A stretch of 64,000 nucleotides of DNA from CAINVV01 sp038323575 (GTDB lineage Bacteria; Bacteroidota; Bacteroidia; Bacteroidales; Prolixibacteraceae): NCBI GenBank assembly GCA_038323575.1, contig JBBQHB010000016.1, positions 1 to 64,000 on the forward strand. Direction: 5' to 3'. Below are positions 34,283-44,400 of the stretch, piece by piece. The number at the start of each line of letters is the position of its first letter. Within the stretch, counting starts at the first letter, position 1. The notes below the pieces were generated by a model, which had not been told where the DNA came from, made no database searches, and saw only the letters and a program-made list of their open reading frames with translations. A program made the translations under genes and the position numbers.

Positions 34283-34689
34283 GAGAGACTGAATGACTTG
34301 GGGACAAGACAACTGGACAACGGAGTGTCTGATTTTCTTTTCATTGCCGTTGGCTTCACACAGTCTGTGAAGCCAACGGCAATGAATATGAACCAATTAT
34401 GGATGAGATTTGCCACATATCTGTGGCCGATATAATAGCTGGGAATTTTAATTCCCAATATAATGAATCCTGATATGACAGCCGTCCGAGGTATCATTGT
34501 ACCAAGAAATATTTGGTTAGTCGCGCCCTGAGCCGCTATGCCTTTAATATTCCTCCATTCACCGATTATTGTCCGTAATTGGCCGATATACTGGGATTAA
34601 TTCCAAAATATTTTAATCAGGTTTGTAACGTTTATTACATTTTGTCGTCTTATTTGGAGTTAGGACCTTTAAGAATTAAAGAATTCACC
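34235..34689. other. 455-bp gene-free spacer with repeats and hairpins
   Basis: After the family A decamers comes a purine-rich stretch (34269-34330, GACAAGACAACTGGACAAC), then a row of hairpins: a perfect 19-bp stem 34342-34360/34366-34384, GCCACA/TGTGGC at 34412-34427, and GGGAATT/AATTCCC at 34441-34456. 34500-34689 is AT-rich and probably holds the exporter operon promoter, but no clear consensus was found. No plausible gene is present. Confidence 0.8.
34342..34384. repeat. Perfect 19-bp hairpin
   Basis: CATTGCCGTTGGCTTCACA pairs without mismatch with 34366-34384 over a 5-nt loop (CAGTC). There is no U-tract on either side, so a plain intrinsic terminator is unlikely; a structured RNA or palindromic repeat is more probable. 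Confidence 0.92.
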
Positions 34690-35403
34690 ATGATCAGCAT
34701 TGAGAATCTTCACAAATCATATGTAACAGGGAACAACAGTCTCCATGTTTTAAAAGGATTGGACCTCGAAATTAAAGAGGGCGAATTCGTCTCCATCATG
34801 GGTTCATCCGGTTCAGGAAAATCGACATTGCTGAACATCCTGGGAGTATTGGATGACTACGACAAGGGTCACTATTACCTGAACGGAAAGAATATTTGGG
34901 GATTAAACGAGACCCAGGCGGCCATTACCAGAAATGCGATGATCGGTTTTGTTTTCCAGTCGTTCAACCTGATCTCTTTCAAGAATGCCATGGAGAATGT
35001 GGCTTTGCCGCTTTATTATCAAAAAGTGGCCAGAAAGAAAAGGAACCTGATTGCCATGGAGTACCTCGACCGGCTTGGCCTCAAAGACTGGGCCCATCAC
35101 CTGCCGAGTGAATTGTCGGGCGGTCAGAAACAGCGGGTTGCCATAGCCCGGGCAATTATTTCCAATCCGAAAGTAATCCTTGCAGATGAACCTACCGGAG
35201 CCCTCGATTCGCAAACATCGCTGGAAGTAATGGAAATATTAAAAGACGTTAATAATCAAGGAATTACCGTCATCATTGTTACCCATGAGCACGACATTGC
35301 TGCATTGACACATAAAATTATCCGTCTGAAGGATGGCATTATCGGAGAGATAATCACCAACGGAGACCTTCAGATGTACAGAGACAGAGTTAAATCAGAA
35401 TAA
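34690..35403 (+). CDS. ABC transporter ATP-binding protein (MacB/LolD-type)
   Basis: A 237-residue ATPase with Walker A GSSGSGKS at residues 38-45, Q-loop FVFQSFNLI, signature LSGGQKQRVA and Walker B VILADEPTGALD. The sequence belongs to the LolD/MacB group. The ATG at 34690 gives MISIENLHKSY, the standard start; the frame extends further upstream without support. It is the first gene of a five-gene exporter operon: ATPase, two permeases, periplasmic adaptor and outer membrane channel. Confidence 0.95.
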   Translation: MISIENLHKSYVTGNNSLHVLKGLDLEIKEGEFVSIMGSSGSGKSTLLNILGVLDDYDKGHYYLNGKNIWGLNETQAAITRNAMIGFVFQSFNLISFKNAMENVALPLYYQKVARKKRNLIAMEYLDRLGLKDWAHHLPSELSGGQKQRVAIARAIISNPKVILADEPTGALDSQTSLEVMEILKDVNNQGITVIIVTHEHDIAALTHKIIRLKDGIIGEIITNGDLQMYRDRVKSE

Positions 35404-35412
35404 ATCAAAGGC

Positions 35413-36681
35413 ATGTTTGATGTAGATATTTGGCAGGAGATTTTCAGCACCATCCGAAAAAATAAACTCAGGACTTTTCTGACCGGTTTTTCTGTGGCAT
35501 GGGGTATATTCATGCTAATGGTACTGCTCGGTTCCGGAAATGGTCTTTCCAATGGTGTAAAACAGCAATTTTCGGCTAATGCCGTCAATGTTATGTGGAT
35601 GTGGACAGGCGAGACATCCATCCCATACAATGGTCTCAAAGAGGGGCGCCCGGTCAAATTCAATAATCAGGACTACGACTTTCTGACTACCAAGGAAAAT
35701 GATATTGAAAAGGTATCTTCCCGATATTATTTGCCAAATAATATTCTGTATGCCTACGGGAAAGAGTATGGCTCTTTTGAAACCAGCACTTGTTATCCAT
35801 CGCTGAAGGATATGGAAAATATTAGCATTACAAGCGGAAGGTTCATCAATGAGCTGGACATGCAGGAGTTTCGCAAAGTGGTGGTTATCGGGGACGAAAT
35901 ACGCAAAGCTCTTTTCAAAGAAGAGGACCCTATCGGGAAATATGTTAATATAGGAGGTGTACCATTCTATGTGATAGGTGTTTCGAAATCAGTAAAAAGA
36001 AACCAGGATAATAATCGTTCGGCCTATATGCCATTCTCAACGGCTCAACGGATTTTTAACGGGGGGGACAGGGTGCATTCATTTACAGTTACTTCCAGAA
36101 TTGTTAAAACGTCCGAAGAAGCTGATGCAATTTCAGAGAAGGTCCGGGCTGAAATGGCCAAACGGCATGCTTTTGATCCCAAAGACACAAGGGCGATGGG
36201 GTCTTTTAATATGCTGACGGAATATATTCGCACCATGAAGATTTTCCAGGCCATCAATCTTTTTGTCTGGATCATCGGGATTGGCACCCTTATCGCCGGA
36301 ATCGTCGGAGTGAGCAACATCATGCTGATCCTGGTCAAGGAGAGGACCCGGGAGATTGGTATCAGAAAAGCCTTAGGTGCAACCCCATTTTCAGTAATCG
36401 GTTTGGTATTGCTTGAATCCGTATTGATTACAACAGTGGCCGGCTACATCGGGTTGGTTTTGGGCGTCGGACTTATGGAGTTGATAAACACGGTGTTGGA
36501 ACAAGCCGTCGCCGCCGGCGGACCAAATAACAATGTTTTCTTTTTGAATCCTACGGTAGATTTTAAGACTGCAGTGTCAGCCACTGTGATCCTGATTATA
36601 TCAGGAGCCCTGGCCGGATATCTGCCTGCCAGAAAGGCTGCAAACGTGACACCGATTGAAGCTTTGCGGGACGAGAATTGA
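35413..36681 (+). CDS. MacB-like ABC transporter permease 1
   Basis: A 422-residue permease with one N-terminal membrane helix (about 20-42, RTFLTGFSVAWGIFMLMVL), a periplasmic MacB-type domain (about 50-280) and three C-terminal helices of the FtsX domain, including the motif VKERTREIGIRKALGATP near residue 312. The ATPase domain is on a separate polypeptide. It is a distant paralogue of the next gene, with the same length. The two may form a heterodimer. Confidence 0.93.
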   Translation: MFDVDIWQEIFSTIRKNKLRTFLTGFSVAWGIFMLMVLLGSGNGLSNGVKQQFSANAVNVMWMWTGETSIPYNGLKEGRPVKFNNQDYDFLTTKENDIEKVSSRYYLPNNILYAYGKEYGSFETSTCYPSLKDMENISITSGRFINELDMQEFRKVVVIGDEIRKALFKEEDPIGKYVNIGGVPFYVIGVSKSVKRNQDNNRSAYMPFSTAQRIFNGGDRVHSFTVTSRIVKTSEEADAISEKVRAEMAKRHAFDPKDTRAMGSFNMLTEYIRTMKIFQAINLFVWIIGIGTLIAGIVGVSNIMLILVKERTREIGIRKALGATPFSVIGLVLLESVLITTVAGYIGLVLGVGLMELINTVLEQAVAAGGPNNNVFFLNPTVDFKTAVSATVILIISGALAGYLPARKAANVTPIEALRDEN

Positions 36682-36733
36682 GTTATTGTAAAATCATTGA
36701 AGGAGCATTTAAAGAACTATAAAAGAGCGATTA

Positions 36734-38002
36734 ATGTTTGATCTCGACAGATGGAATGAAATATGGCACGCGCTGGCCAAGAATAAAGTAAGGAGCCTTC
36801 TAACTGCTTTCGGCGTGTTCTGGGGTATCTTTATGCTGATTGTAATGGCCGGAGCCAGTAACGGATTGAAAAACGGTATCGTTGAGGGAGTGGCCAAATT
36901 TGCAACCAACTCATGCTTCATGTGGTCACAACAAACCGGTGAACCATACAAGGGATTTAAGCGCGGCCGCCAGTGGAACATGGATTCCGACGACCTCACA
37001 CTTATACTTAACAATGTTCCCGAAGTGGAATATATATCCCCCAAGAATTTTGGATCACGGATGAATGGCGGACCCAACACAATTCGGGGACTCAAAACCG
37101 GTGCGTACAATGTTAAGGGGGACTATCCGGAGTATATCAAAATTGATCCGTATACCATTGTTCAGGGCAGGTGGATCAATGAAATGGATATCCGCGACAA
37201 ACGCAAAGTATGTGTGATTGGAGAAAAGGTTTTTGACCAAATGTTTGATAAAACGGAAAACCCGCTGGGTGAATACCTTAAAATATCAGGGGTCTATTAC
37301 CAGGTTATCGGGGTGATAAAGCCTGAGACACAAATCAATATCAACGGCCGTGCAGAAGAATCAATCTTCCTCCCTTTTACCACCATGCAGCAAACCTACA
37401 ACATGGGTAACATGGTTCACTTTCTTGCCATTACTGCAAAAAAAGGGGTGCCGGTCAGCGTTGTAGAAGAAAAGGTGAAAACCCTTATCAAAAATAGACA
37501 TTCGATAGCTCCAACAGATACTCAGGCGCTTAACAGCGTCAATATTGAACAGCAGTTCCAGCAGATCAGTGGTCTCTTCATTGCCATAGGAGTTTTGACC
37601 TGGATCGTTGGGATAGGTACACTGATGGCCGGTGTGATCGGAGTAAGCAATATTATGCTTGTGATCGTGAAAGAACGTACCAAAGAAATTGGGATTCAAC
37701 GTGCCCTGGGCGCTTCTCCCCGCACCATCATTACACAGATTATGCTTGAAAGTGTGGCGTTGACAACCGTGGCAGGGTATACCGGCCTGACCTTAGGAGT
37801 AGCATTGCTGGAACTTGTGAATAAGGTAATTGAAAGTCAGCCTGCAAGTACAGACAGGGCTTTCTTCAAACACCCCGAAGTCAGCATCACTGTTGCAGTT
37901 GCCTCGTTGATCATACTTGTCGTGGCAGGACTTTTCGCTGGTTCCATTCCGGCCAAAAGGGCGCTGATGATCAAGCCGATCGAAGCGCTGAGGGAGGAAT
38001 GA
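36734..38002 (+). CDS. MacB-like ABC transporter permease 2
   Basis: A 422-residue permease of the same architecture as its upstream neighbour, with N-terminal helix (LLTAFGVFWGIFMLIVMAG), periplasmic domain and three C-terminal helices with VKERTKEIGIQRALGASP. The periplasmic domains differ strongly between the two, for instance KPETQININGRAEESIF here. The stop codon TGA is followed at once by a GACGAC repeat array, and the adaptor gene follows only after 206 bp. Confidence 0.93.
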   Translation: MFDLDRWNEIWHALAKNKVRSLLTAFGVFWGIFMLIVMAGASNGLKNGIVEGVAKFATNSCFMWSQQTGEPYKGFKRGRQWNMDSDDLTLILNNVPEVEYISPKNFGSRMNGGPNTIRGLKTGAYNVKGDYPEYIKIDPYTIVQGRWINEMDIRDKRKVCVIGEKVFDQMFDKTENPLGEYLKISGVYYQVIGVIKPETQININGRAEESIFLPFTTMQQTYNMGNMVHFLAITAKKGVPVSVVEEKVKTLIKNRHSIAPTDTQALNSVNIEQQFQQISGLFIAIGVLTWIVGIGTLMAGVIGVSNIMLVIVKERTKEIGIQRALGASPRTIITQIMLESVALTTVAGYTGLTLGVALLELVNKVIESQPASTDRAFFKHPEVSITVAVASLIILVVAGLFAGSIPAKRALMIKPIEALREE

Positions 38003-38137
38003 CGACCGGACGACTTGACGACGTGAAGATTGGACGACTTGGCGACGAAGAAAAGCGAAAAGGAAGCAGTTTCGGCTTATTTATTAACCGCATAGCGGTT
38101 GCAGGTATTGTAGTCAGGGGTTTCAACCCCTGGGAAC
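38003..38137. repeat. Composite repeat element, copy 3
   Basis: Starting at the base after the permease 2 stop: a purine-rich array of GACGACTTGACGAC-like units (to about 38050), then the palindrome AACCGCATAGCGGTT (38086-38100), GGTATTGTAGT, and a hairpin CAGGGG/CCCCTG (38115-38132). Same order and sense-polarity as copies 1 and 2. The remaining 70 bp before the adaptor gene are AT-rich with no recognisable signal. Confidence 0.82.
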
Positions 38138-38208
38138 CGGATATAAATTGAAATATTGAACAAAGAATATAAATAGATATCGATTATAAAACAAAATCAA
38201 AGGTTGCC

Positions 38209-39321
38209 ATGAAAAAAATTTTGAAGATTTTCGGACTCAGTTTAATTGCCATCCTGTTCATCGGGACATTGGTGTTTTTGTACAAGAAATCGCAGAAGAA
38301 ACCTGATCAGTTCGAAATAAAGAGTGCATCTGTCAACAACATCATCAAGAAAACGGTAGCGACAGGAACCGTTCAACCCAGAAAAGAAATTGAAATTAAA
38401 CCGCAGGTGTCCGGAATCATCGAAAAGGTTTACCTCGAGGCAGGACAGATGGTTCACAAAGGTGATGTGATGGCGCAAATCAACATCATTCCTGATATGG
38501 TTACGCTCAATAACGCCGAATCGCGCGTTAAAAGGGCTCAGCTCAATTATGAGGATGCAAAAATCGACTATGAACGACAAACGACCTTGTTCGAGAAAAA
38601 AGTAATCTCCAAAGAAGATTACCAAAAGGCCAGACTCTCCTACAACTCCTCCCGTGAGGAGACTGAAGCTGCGGAAAACAACCTGGAACTCATCCGCAAA
38701 GGAGTGACTAAAAACTCAGCAAAAACTACCAATACCCTAATCCGTTCCACCATCGACGGGATGGTTTTGGATGTACCGGTAAAAGAAGGATTCTCTGTAA
38801 TACAGGCCAATAATTTTAACGCAGGAACAACGATTGCCATCGTTGCCGATATGAACGATATGATTTTTCTTGGTAAAGTTGATGAGACTGAGGTAGGTAA
38901 AATCAATGAGGGAATGAACATTGAGCTTACCATCGGAGCCATTGATAACCAGAAATTCAATGCTATTTTAAAATATATTGCACCGAAGGGGAAAATCGAA
39001 AACGGCGCAATCCAGTTCGAAATCAAAGCCGACGTATTGTTGAAGAAGGATCAGTTTATCCGCTCAGGTTACAGCGCCAATGCCAATATTGTTCTGGACC
39101 GCCGCGATAGTGTTCTTACTATTCCGGAAGGATTGCTTAAATTTGCCCATGACACCACATACGTTGAGGTACAGAATGAACCTGATCAGTTTGAAAAGAG
39201 ATTTGTCAAAACCGGATTATCCGATGGCATCAATATTGAAATTGTTTCCGGGATCAAGAAAGAGGATAAAATCAAGGGCAACCTGATCGATCCGAACAAG
39301 AAACCCGAAGAAACGAAATAA
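38209..39321 (+). CDS. RND/MacA-type periplasmic adaptor protein
   Basis: A 370-residue membrane-fusion protein: an N-terminal membrane anchor (about 7-26), a lipoyl/HlyD region split around a helical hairpin (residues 70-190, with GIIEKVYLEAGQMVHKGD and TIDGMVLDVPVKEGFSV), a beta-barrel domain and a membrane-proximal domain. It would bridge the MacB-type permeases to the TolC-like channel encoded next. Substrate unknown. Confidence 0.93.
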   Translation: MKKILKIFGLSLIAILFIGTLVFLYKKSQKKPDQFEIKSASVNNIIKKTVATGTVQPRKEIEIKPQVSGIIEKVYLEAGQMVHKGDVMAQINIIPDMVTLNNAESRVKRAQLNYEDAKIDYERQTTLFEKKVISKEDYQKARLSYNSSREETEAAENNLELIRKGVTKNSAKTTNTLIRSTIDGMVLDVPVKEGFSVIQANNFNAGTTIAIVADMNDMIFLGKVDETEVGKINEGMNIELTIGAIDNQKFNAILKYIAPKGKIENGAIQFEIKADVLLKKDQFIRSGYSANANIVLDRRDSVLTIPEGLLKFAHDTTYVEVQNEPDQFEKRFVKTGLSDGINIEIVSGIKKEDKIKGNLIDPNKKPEETK

Positions 39322-39372
39322 GTCTTTTCTAAAACAATCAAAAGAGGTAACTTAGTATAAAAATTCAGACCT

Positions 39373-40710
39373 ATGATACGAACCATTTTTACCCTGGCCT
39401 ATCTGCTGTTGCTTTCGCTTTTCGCCGCACTGCATGCTCAGGAGTTGTGGACACTGGACAAATGCATTACATATGCGATTGATAACAATATCCGGATCAA
39501 GCAGAGCCAGTTGAACACGCAATACCAGTCAAACAATCTCAAAGGGAAAAAGAACATGAGATTGCCCAACCTGAACGCCCAGGTTTCACAGAACCAGAAC
39601 TACGGCCGGTCGCTTACCTATCTTAATACCTATACGAATGTCAATTCTTCACAGACGGATTTTGGTCTGGGCACACAGATGACCGTCTTCCAGGGGATGA
39701 ATATTAACAATTCCGTAAAGAAAACCGAGCTGGACCTGAAGGCCAGTTTTGAAGACCTGGCAAAAGCAAAAGATGACCTGTCGTTAAATATTGCATCCAC
39801 CTTTCTTGAAATACTTTTTTCAAAGGAACTGGTTAAAGTTTCAGAAGACCAACTGATTATTACCAATCAACAGTTGAAACAATCCCAGGAGAAAGTAAAC
39901 GCGGGAAGTTTGGCCAGCGGGGCTTTGCTTGAGATAGAAGCACAGGCAGCCAGGGAAGAACTCAGCCTGATAGATGCAAAAAACCAGCTGCAGCTTTCAA
40001 AATTAAAGTTAGCGCAGATGCTTGAGCTGGTTTATTCCGAGACATTCGATGTGCAAGTGCCCACATTGCCAGAGGTTAGCAGTCAGGCTTCAATCGTATC
40101 ACCCCAGGATGTTTACCAGACCGCAGTGAAACAGCGGCCCGAAATCAGGGGAGCCGAATATCGTTACCAGAGCACTGAATTTCAGCTGAAGATGGCCAAA
40201 AGCCTCTATTATCCTACGGTGACTTTGTATGCCAATTTTTACAATTTGTACAACAGCAAGTACAAAGATTTAAATGGCAACAGCATCAGTTTCAATGATC
40301 AGCTCAGCAACAATCAGCGCAAGGGTCTGGGCCTTCAGATGAATATCCCTGTCTTCAACCGTTTTCAGAGTAAGGTTCAGGTCGATAACGCCACAATCCA
40401 GGTGCTAAATACCCAGTTGGATCTTGAAGGAACCAAAAAGGTATTAAGACAGGAGATCGAAACGGCACAAACCACTGCGATCACCTCATTCAATAGGTAT
40501 AAGTCTACCGAGAAAGCGGTTGTATCGATGAGGGAAGCATTCCGTTACTCGGAAGAGAAATTTAGTGTGGGCATGGTCAATGCCATGGATTACAATACAG
40601 CCAAAACCAACATGGTAAAAGCCTCCTCCGACCTGTTAAGGGCCAAATACGAGTTTATTTTCAGGTCGAAAATCCTGGATTTTTACCGCGGTATTCCGAT
40701 CACACTTTAA
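39373..40710 (+). CDS. TolC family outer membrane channel protein
   Basis: A 445-residue protein with signal peptide (1-22, ending LHAQ) and two OEP repeats typical of TolC: long helical stretches rich in Gln/Asn and Leu, such as NNLKGKKNMRLPNLNAQVSQ and AKSLYYPTVTLYANFYN. It forms the outer membrane exit duct of the exporter. It is the last gene of the operon and converges on rnhB only 15 bp away. Confidence 0.93.
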   Translation: MIRTIFTLAYLLLLSLFAALHAQELWTLDKCITYAIDNNIRIKQSQLNTQYQSNNLKGKKNMRLPNLNAQVSQNQNYGRSLTYLNTYTNVNSSQTDFGLGTQMTVFQGMNINNSVKKTELDLKASFEDLAKAKDDLSLNIASTFLEILFSKELVKVSEDQLIITNQQLKQSQEKVNAGSLASGALLEIEAQAAREELSLIDAKNQLQLSKLKLAQMLELVYSETFDVQVPTLPEVSSQASIVSPQDVYQTAVKQRPEIRGAEYRYQSTEFQLKMAKSLYYPTVTLYANFYNLYNSKYKDLNGNSISFNDQLSNNQRKGLGLQMNIPVFNRFQSKVQVDNATIQVLNTQLDLEGTKKVLRQEIETAQTTAITSFNRYKSTEKAVVSMREAFRYSEEKFSVGMVNAMDYNTAKTNMVKASSDLLRAKYEFIFRSKILDFYRGIPITL

Positions 40711-40725
40711 TTCCGGACCGGAAGT

Positions 40726-41325
40726 TTATAAATCCAAAGTCAGCTGGTCGTTTATCAGCCTGAAGGTTTTCCTGTGGTGTTCGGTAATGCCCGAAGCCGA
40801 TATTGCCTGACGGTGTTTCAAGGTGGGATAACCTTTGTTCCTGTCCCATCCGTACTCCTGAAAATCGGCATGGATTTTCAGCATGTAATCGTCCCTGAAG
40901 GTTTTAGCCAGCACGGAAGCTGCCGCAATTGACATAAAGCGGCCATCCCCTTTGACAAAACAGGTGTGCGGAATATTCCCGTACGACTTGAACCGGTTCC
41001 CGTCTACCAGGATATGCTTCGGCTGCATTGATAATTGCGCCAGCGCCTTGTGCATGGCCAGGATGGAAGCATTCAAGATGTTGATCTGGTCTATTTCATG
41101 CTGGTCGCAAATGCCGATAGCCCACGAAAGGGCTTCATCCAGAATGATTTCCCGCAATCGATACCGTTGTTTTTCAGTGAGTTGTTTGGAATCGTTCAAA
41201 ACCTCAGAGGAGAAGTTTTCGGGCAAAACGACTGCTGCGGCAAATACCGGTCCTGCCAGACAGCCCCTGCCAGCCTCGTCGCAACCGGCCTCAATCCATC
41301 CTTTTTGATAAAAGTTCAACAGCAT
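40726..41325 (-). CDS. rnhB: Ribonuclease HII
   Basis: RNase HII removes ribonucleotides from DNA and RNA-DNA hybrids. The product of 199 residues (from the ATG at 41325) has the acidic pair Asp16-Glu17 in AGCDEAGRGCLAGPV, the third carboxylate in HILVDGNRF, and the KGDGRFMSIAAASVLAKTFRD block. The frame extends 17 codons further upstream to 41376 but the extra residues look unrelated to the family. It lies downstream of sprA. Confidence 0.95.
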   Translation of the reverse strand: MLLNFYQKGWIEAGCDEAGRGCLAGPVFAAAVVLPENFSSEVLNDSKQLTEKQRYRLREIILDEALSWAIGICDQHEIDQINILNASILAMHKALAQLSMQPKHILVDGNRFKSYGNIPHTCFVKGDGRFMSIAAASVLAKTFRDDYMLKIHADFQEYGWDRNKGYPTLKHRQAISASGITEHHRKTFRLINDQLTLDL

Positions 41326-41442
41326 TGGATGTGGTATTATATTCTCTTTTGTTTTAGCTTCCCTCCACAATTGCAATCTCTCCCTCCGTTAAGCCATACA
41401 ATTCATAAACCAGCCGGCCGATTCCCCGCTCCATGCCTTGCG

Positions 41443-44400
41443 CTACTGTATCAGTGTAAACCGGAAACTGACGCCCAAATTTGAATTGGTTGTCCGGTAG
41501 GCATTCGATATGTAAGGACTGTTTACGATCCGGTCATAAAAAAGCCGGAGGATAAATACTTCACTCAGGTTATAGTCTGCCGAAAACTTGAACGACAAGG
41601 CATCCTGCCCGGCCGTCAGCTGGGTATTGGTTTCAACCATTTTACGTAATACGGTCTTGTTCTTGCCGTAGGTAACATCAGCACGGAGGTTGAGGTCATT
41701 GTTGACCATTTTGGTGGAAGTCTTTGTTTTGATGAAGAGTTTCATGTTTTCAAAACGGTAACCCATTCCGAGACTGGCCTCGTTGTTGTACATTTCAGTG
41801 GTCTGGTTGTTGGTAAGGCTCATGGTAATATTCCGTGTTTTACGGTATTCAAAGCGGGTGGTCAGGTTATTGAGCCAGGTGATATCGATATCAAAAAGGG
41901 GATTAAAAGTCTCGTTGATGTTGATGGCAGCTACGTCGTACAACGGCACGAAGTTGTTCTGGGCATCCCTTGCATAGCTGAAGCCATCCTGTCCTGTCGT
42001 GAATTTCATGTTGGAAAGGTAGGACCCGACATTGTAAGTCGAGCTGTAGTCGTGCATGATATTCATCGACTTCATCAAATTCTTCAACCCGTTGATCTTA
42101 CTCACTGCCCCAGAATATTGGATTCGCCAGTTTGGCATCATGAATTTTGCGGAAGGGAACGGATTCAGTTCCACCTTTTCGGCACTGCGCCCTGTATAAG
42201 CAGCAAAGAAGGATGGAATCACCACTTCCTGGGCCGTTGGCCCATATCCTGCCGGGAAGCCCGTAACCGGATCAATTATGCCTGGCTGGTAATTGTAGTT
42301 GGGGTTTGCCATCCTTTGGGCGTCGAGTCTTTGGGCTATGACTTTCCGGTTAATCTGCAACTCATCCCAACCTTTTGAGTCCTGAACAAAGGCTTTCCCC
42401 AGTTTTTCAAATGAGGTTCCGATAGACATCACAGACATGCTGAAGTTTCCGTTGAAAGAGCTGTTGTAGGAATCCCAGCCATTGTTGGCATTGTAAATCA
42501 AAAACTCAGATGTGTTCCGGGCAAGTATCCTGTTGGCCCTTAGTTCAATCTTCAGATCAGGCAGGGGAACAATTTTTGCCCGGAGATTCAGCCTGGTATT
42601 GCGGCTCATCAGATACGGCTTATTAAGGATGGTATCAGTGGTGATCCAGTTCTTTTGGGCAGCCTCAATCCCGAAATTTTCATTCTGATGTCCCAGGACA
42701 AAAGGAAGACCCGGGGCCAGTGATGAAGTATTCCCGCCTGAGTAATTGTTCAGCCCGAAGAAAGTACTTCCCGGCATATAGCCAGACAGGGATGTTCCGC
42801 CGTTATCGCCGTAAGAAATATTGATATTGTACAACATCATCAGGAATCTGGCAGTCAGCTCACCCAAATGTAAACCATTGCCGCCGGATTCGGCCTCTTG
42901 TTTTGCCGTTATTTCGACTGAAGCGCCGTCACTGTCGGCCTGGGGAGTAAATATGATCCGGTTATCATTGACGATCTTGAGCTGACCTGCAACAGGCTTG
43001 CCGCCCTTATCTGTAACTTTGACCTGAACGGAGGGCGATCCTAATTTATGGAAGAAGGAATAAGGTGCATTCTTTTTAAATTTCAGGTTTTGTTCCTGGT
43101 ATTTTTTAGCAGCTACGGGATTTTGACCTGCAGCATATCTTTGCCGGCTGGTTTGCTGACTTTCTCTCCTGCCTCTGCTGAACTCCCCGTATTTCTGGTT
43201 CACACTGCGCAGAAACGGCACCTTGTTGTACAATTGAATAAAATCCAGTTGTCCGTTCAGTTGGGCCGAACTCATGTTGCTGATAGAATTTCCCAAAATA
43301 TAATTGCCATTGGTGATTGGAGCCAGGTTCCAGTCGTACCCGGCCTGGTAACTGACCGATGCTGAAGTCCAGTCTAGGAGCGGTAATTTATTGATAGGCA
43401 GGACATAGGTCAGATTCCAGGTATGGTGGTAATGGGTGTTTTTTCCGCCTTCAAGAATAGATCTCCATATGGTGTCGCGACGGGCTTCGTACCCGTTTTT
43501 ATTTTGATTTGCTGTATTCGCGGGATCTCCGAGCCGTGATGAATTGACGGCCGAGAAATCAAGTTTCAAACCCCTGGTAAGGTCTAGTCTGAAATCATAG
43601 TAACGGTTCCAGATAAAATCCTTCTGGAAGGAAATCGGAAGAATGAAATCGGGATTGGTAATGTTGCGGTACTGCAATTCGCTCTGCATGTTGTTTAAAT
43701 CTGAACGGAATGAGATCTGAGCCGGAGTCAGGCTAAAGTTAAAATCCCTCAGAAGCGTCAAATATTTGGGTTTGAACAGCGCAACACTTTTAAACGGATC
43801 TATCGATTTTGGTTTGCTGTTAAAGTGATAATTCAAGAGCGTCCGGGAGTTGTCTGTTCGTTCGGTCAGCGTGTTGATATCGCCATGCTGGAACTGGTTG
43901 TAGGAATAAGAGAAGGAGAGGTTGGATAAGTCATAGAACCTGGTTTCCCTGGTTTTATTCGGTTTGTCGATCTGTACATTGGTGAAGTTGATACTTTTCC
44001 GGGTGTTGTAATCGAGTGATATTTCTTTGATTGAATCACGTTCCGATTTGGTTGCTACACTATTGATGGCATCGTTTAACTTGACATCTTTGTCGACGGG
44101 CGAATATTCAGGCGTTGCGACCGATTTGGAGAAACTCATGTACATGGGGATCCTGACACCCAATTCGGGTTTAAAGAATTTGCCCAATTCGAGATTGGTA
44201 GAGACATCATACTCTTTGGTGTCCTCTTTCGAACGGGTTCCCATTTTTGAATCAATATCACCGAATCCCGAGGTCATCATTCTGCCGGCAAAGGAATAGG
44301 TTCCCAAATCGGCCAGGTTCCCCGATACGCGGCCCACGGCTGCCCATCCGCCGTATTCTTCAAAGTCGCTTAATCTCAGCTCATTAACCCATACTTCGGC

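Noticed and set aside
40711..40725. TTCCGGACCGGAA between tolC and rnhB as a terminator
   Set aside because: Palindrome leaves almost no loop and has no T-tract; too weak.
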